A stretch of 64,000 nucleotides of DNA, taken from positions 372,001-436,000 of the forward strand of contig LYSZ01000001.1 of assembly GCA_001657385.1 (NCBI GenBank). Direction: 5' to 3'. The notes beneath the pieces are model-generated. The model saw only the letters and a program-made list of their open reading frames with translations. It made no database searches and was not told where the DNA came from. Source of the DNA: Parvularcula sp. BBD 1991-13 (lineage in GTDB: Bacteria; Pseudomonadota; Alphaproteobacteria; Caulobacterales; Parvularculaceae). Positions 63,492-64,000 of this stretch are shown piece by piece (the stretch's first letter is position 1; each line of letters starts with the position of its first letter). The translations under genes and the position numbers were made by a program.

Positions 63492-64000
63492 ATGACGGGT
63501 CTGGAGGCGCAGGCGGGCGAGGCGGCGCTTCGCATACAGAGCGCGGCCGGCCTTGTCATATTTGTACTGATCGCCTGGGCGCTCTCGGAGCGCCGGCTTC
63601 AGTTCCCCTTGTTCAGCGCGGCCTGGACCATCGCCGCGCAGATCGCCATCGCCGGCCTGTTGCTCTACACGCCCGGCGCGCGTGACGCGCTGGCGTTTCT
63701 CAATGTCGTGGTCGCCGCCCTCCAGGATGCGACGCGGGCCGGCACGTCCTTCGTCTTCGGCCATCTCGGCGGCGGCGCGGCGCCCTTTGCGGTAACCGAC
63801 GAGGGCGCGATGTTCAATTTCGCTTTCGGCGCCCTGCCGCTGGTGATTTTCTTTTCCGGCCTGTCCGCGCTGTTATGGCATGTGGGGGTGTTGAAGCTGT
63901 TCGTCCGCGCGCTGGCATTCCTCCTGACGCGGATCTTTAACGTCGGCGGCGCCGTCGGCCTCGCCGCCGCGGCGAACACGTTTCTCGGCCAGACCGAGGC
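63492..64000 (+). CDS. NupC-type concentrative nucleoside transporter, N-terminal part
   Basis: Partial: 169 codons visible and still open at the window end. Three or four hydrophobic helices, with LQDATRAGTSFVFGHLGGG, FNFAFGALPLVIFFSGLSALLWHVGV and AANTFLGQTEA, which match the concentrative nucleoside transporter family (NupC/CNT). The FLGQTE segment is part of the substrate-binding region. It would import nucleosides with H+ or Na+. The ATG at 63492 has no strong ribosome site; the 16-bp array lies upstream. Confidence 0.85.
   Translation, partial: MTGLEAQAGEAALRIQSAAGLVIFVLIAWALSERRLQFPLFSAAWTIAAQIAIAGLLLYTPGARDALAFLNVVVAALQDATRAGTSFVFGHLGGGAAPFAVTDEGAMFNFAFGALPLVIFFSGLSALLWHVGVLKLFVRALAFLLTRIFNVGGAVGLAAAANTFLGQTE

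Noticed and set aside
63041-63764. Minus-strand frames with repeated PAVSHTDGFPYRRF-like peptides
   Set aside because: They are translations of the 16-bp tandem array in rotating frames; the period is not a multiple of three and all frames are equally open.
1-64000. CRISPR array, integrase or transposase
   Set aside because: No regular direct repeats with unique spacers and no recombinase motifs were found; the tandem arrays have no spacers.

Overview
The window is chromosomal DNA of a GC-rich alphaproteobacterium. The gene content points that way: a ParA-like MipZ division regulator, a type III pantothenate kinase next to RNase J, a single bifunctional RelA/SpoT enzyme, small families typical of the class (DUF1467, DUF1489, TIGR02444, YdcH-like DUF465) and a type-5 uracil-DNA glycosylase. 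The genus cannot be fixed from the sequence alone. Almost all of the window is ordinary housekeeping chromosome. There is no integrase, transposase, CRISPR array or recognisable phage block.

Layout. 1-7.3 kb: the end of the complex I operon (nuoL partial, nuoM, nuoN) running into birA, coaX, rnj and a DUF1467 membrane protein, mostly with overlapping stops and starts. 7.3-8.4 kb: a gene-poor stretch with a dispersed repeat and a small exported Cys-rich protein. 8.4-16.7 kb: mgtE, a membrane-anchored lysozyme-like protein, DUF1489, a SPOR lipoprotein, a PapD-like chaperone, mipZ and a J-domain membrane protein. 16.8-27.3 kb: metabolism and envelope (dienelactone hydrolase, pyruvate kinase, CreA, nitronate monooxygenase, acyl-CoA ligase, MAPEG protein, acyl-CoA dehydrogenase, cytochrome c lipoprotein, outer-membrane barrel, TetR). 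27.4-35.5 kb: radA-cvpA-purF facing purE-purK, then a GGDEF protein and ubiX with two small neighbours. 35.7-43 kb: a tiny YdcH-like gene, a degenerate SDR, tRNA-Gly, a large lytic transglycosylase, dapA and smpB. 43-58.7 kb: udg, a NYN-domain gene, folK, and then the conserved information-processing cluster rpoZ-rsh-pyrE-pdxJ-acpS-lepB-rnc-era-recO, with parC after two reverse-strand genes. 58.9-64 kb: a lipoprotein subtilisin-type autotransporter, a phosphomannomutase/phosphoglucomutase and the start of a NupC-type nucleoside transporter.

How genes work together. rsh (ppGpp), rpoZ, pyrE, pdxJ, acpS, lepB, rnc, era and recO form a tightly packed run tying the stringent response to nucleotide, cofactor, lipid, secretion and RNA-processing functions. 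PurF, PurK and PurE are purine biosynthesis enzymes. The lytic transglycosylase, M23 peptidase, SPOR lipoprotein, lysozyme-like protein and MipZ all act at the cell wall or division plane.

The most unusual spot is the 5' end of era. About 42 bp of the coding start is duplicated 101 bp apart, around a short GC-rich hairpin. This leaves a 40-codon broken first copy whose stop (TGATG) overlaps a new era start. Other points of interest are two copies of a dispersed palindromic element that each begin on the TAG stop of the upstream gene, many 13-16 bp tandem repeats (several in-frame in proteins), an SDR lacking the catalytic Tyr and Lys, a lysozyme-fold protein without the usual Asp, and a small exported Cys-rich protein in an AT-rich patch. 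I found no clear new multi-gene defence or metabolic system.
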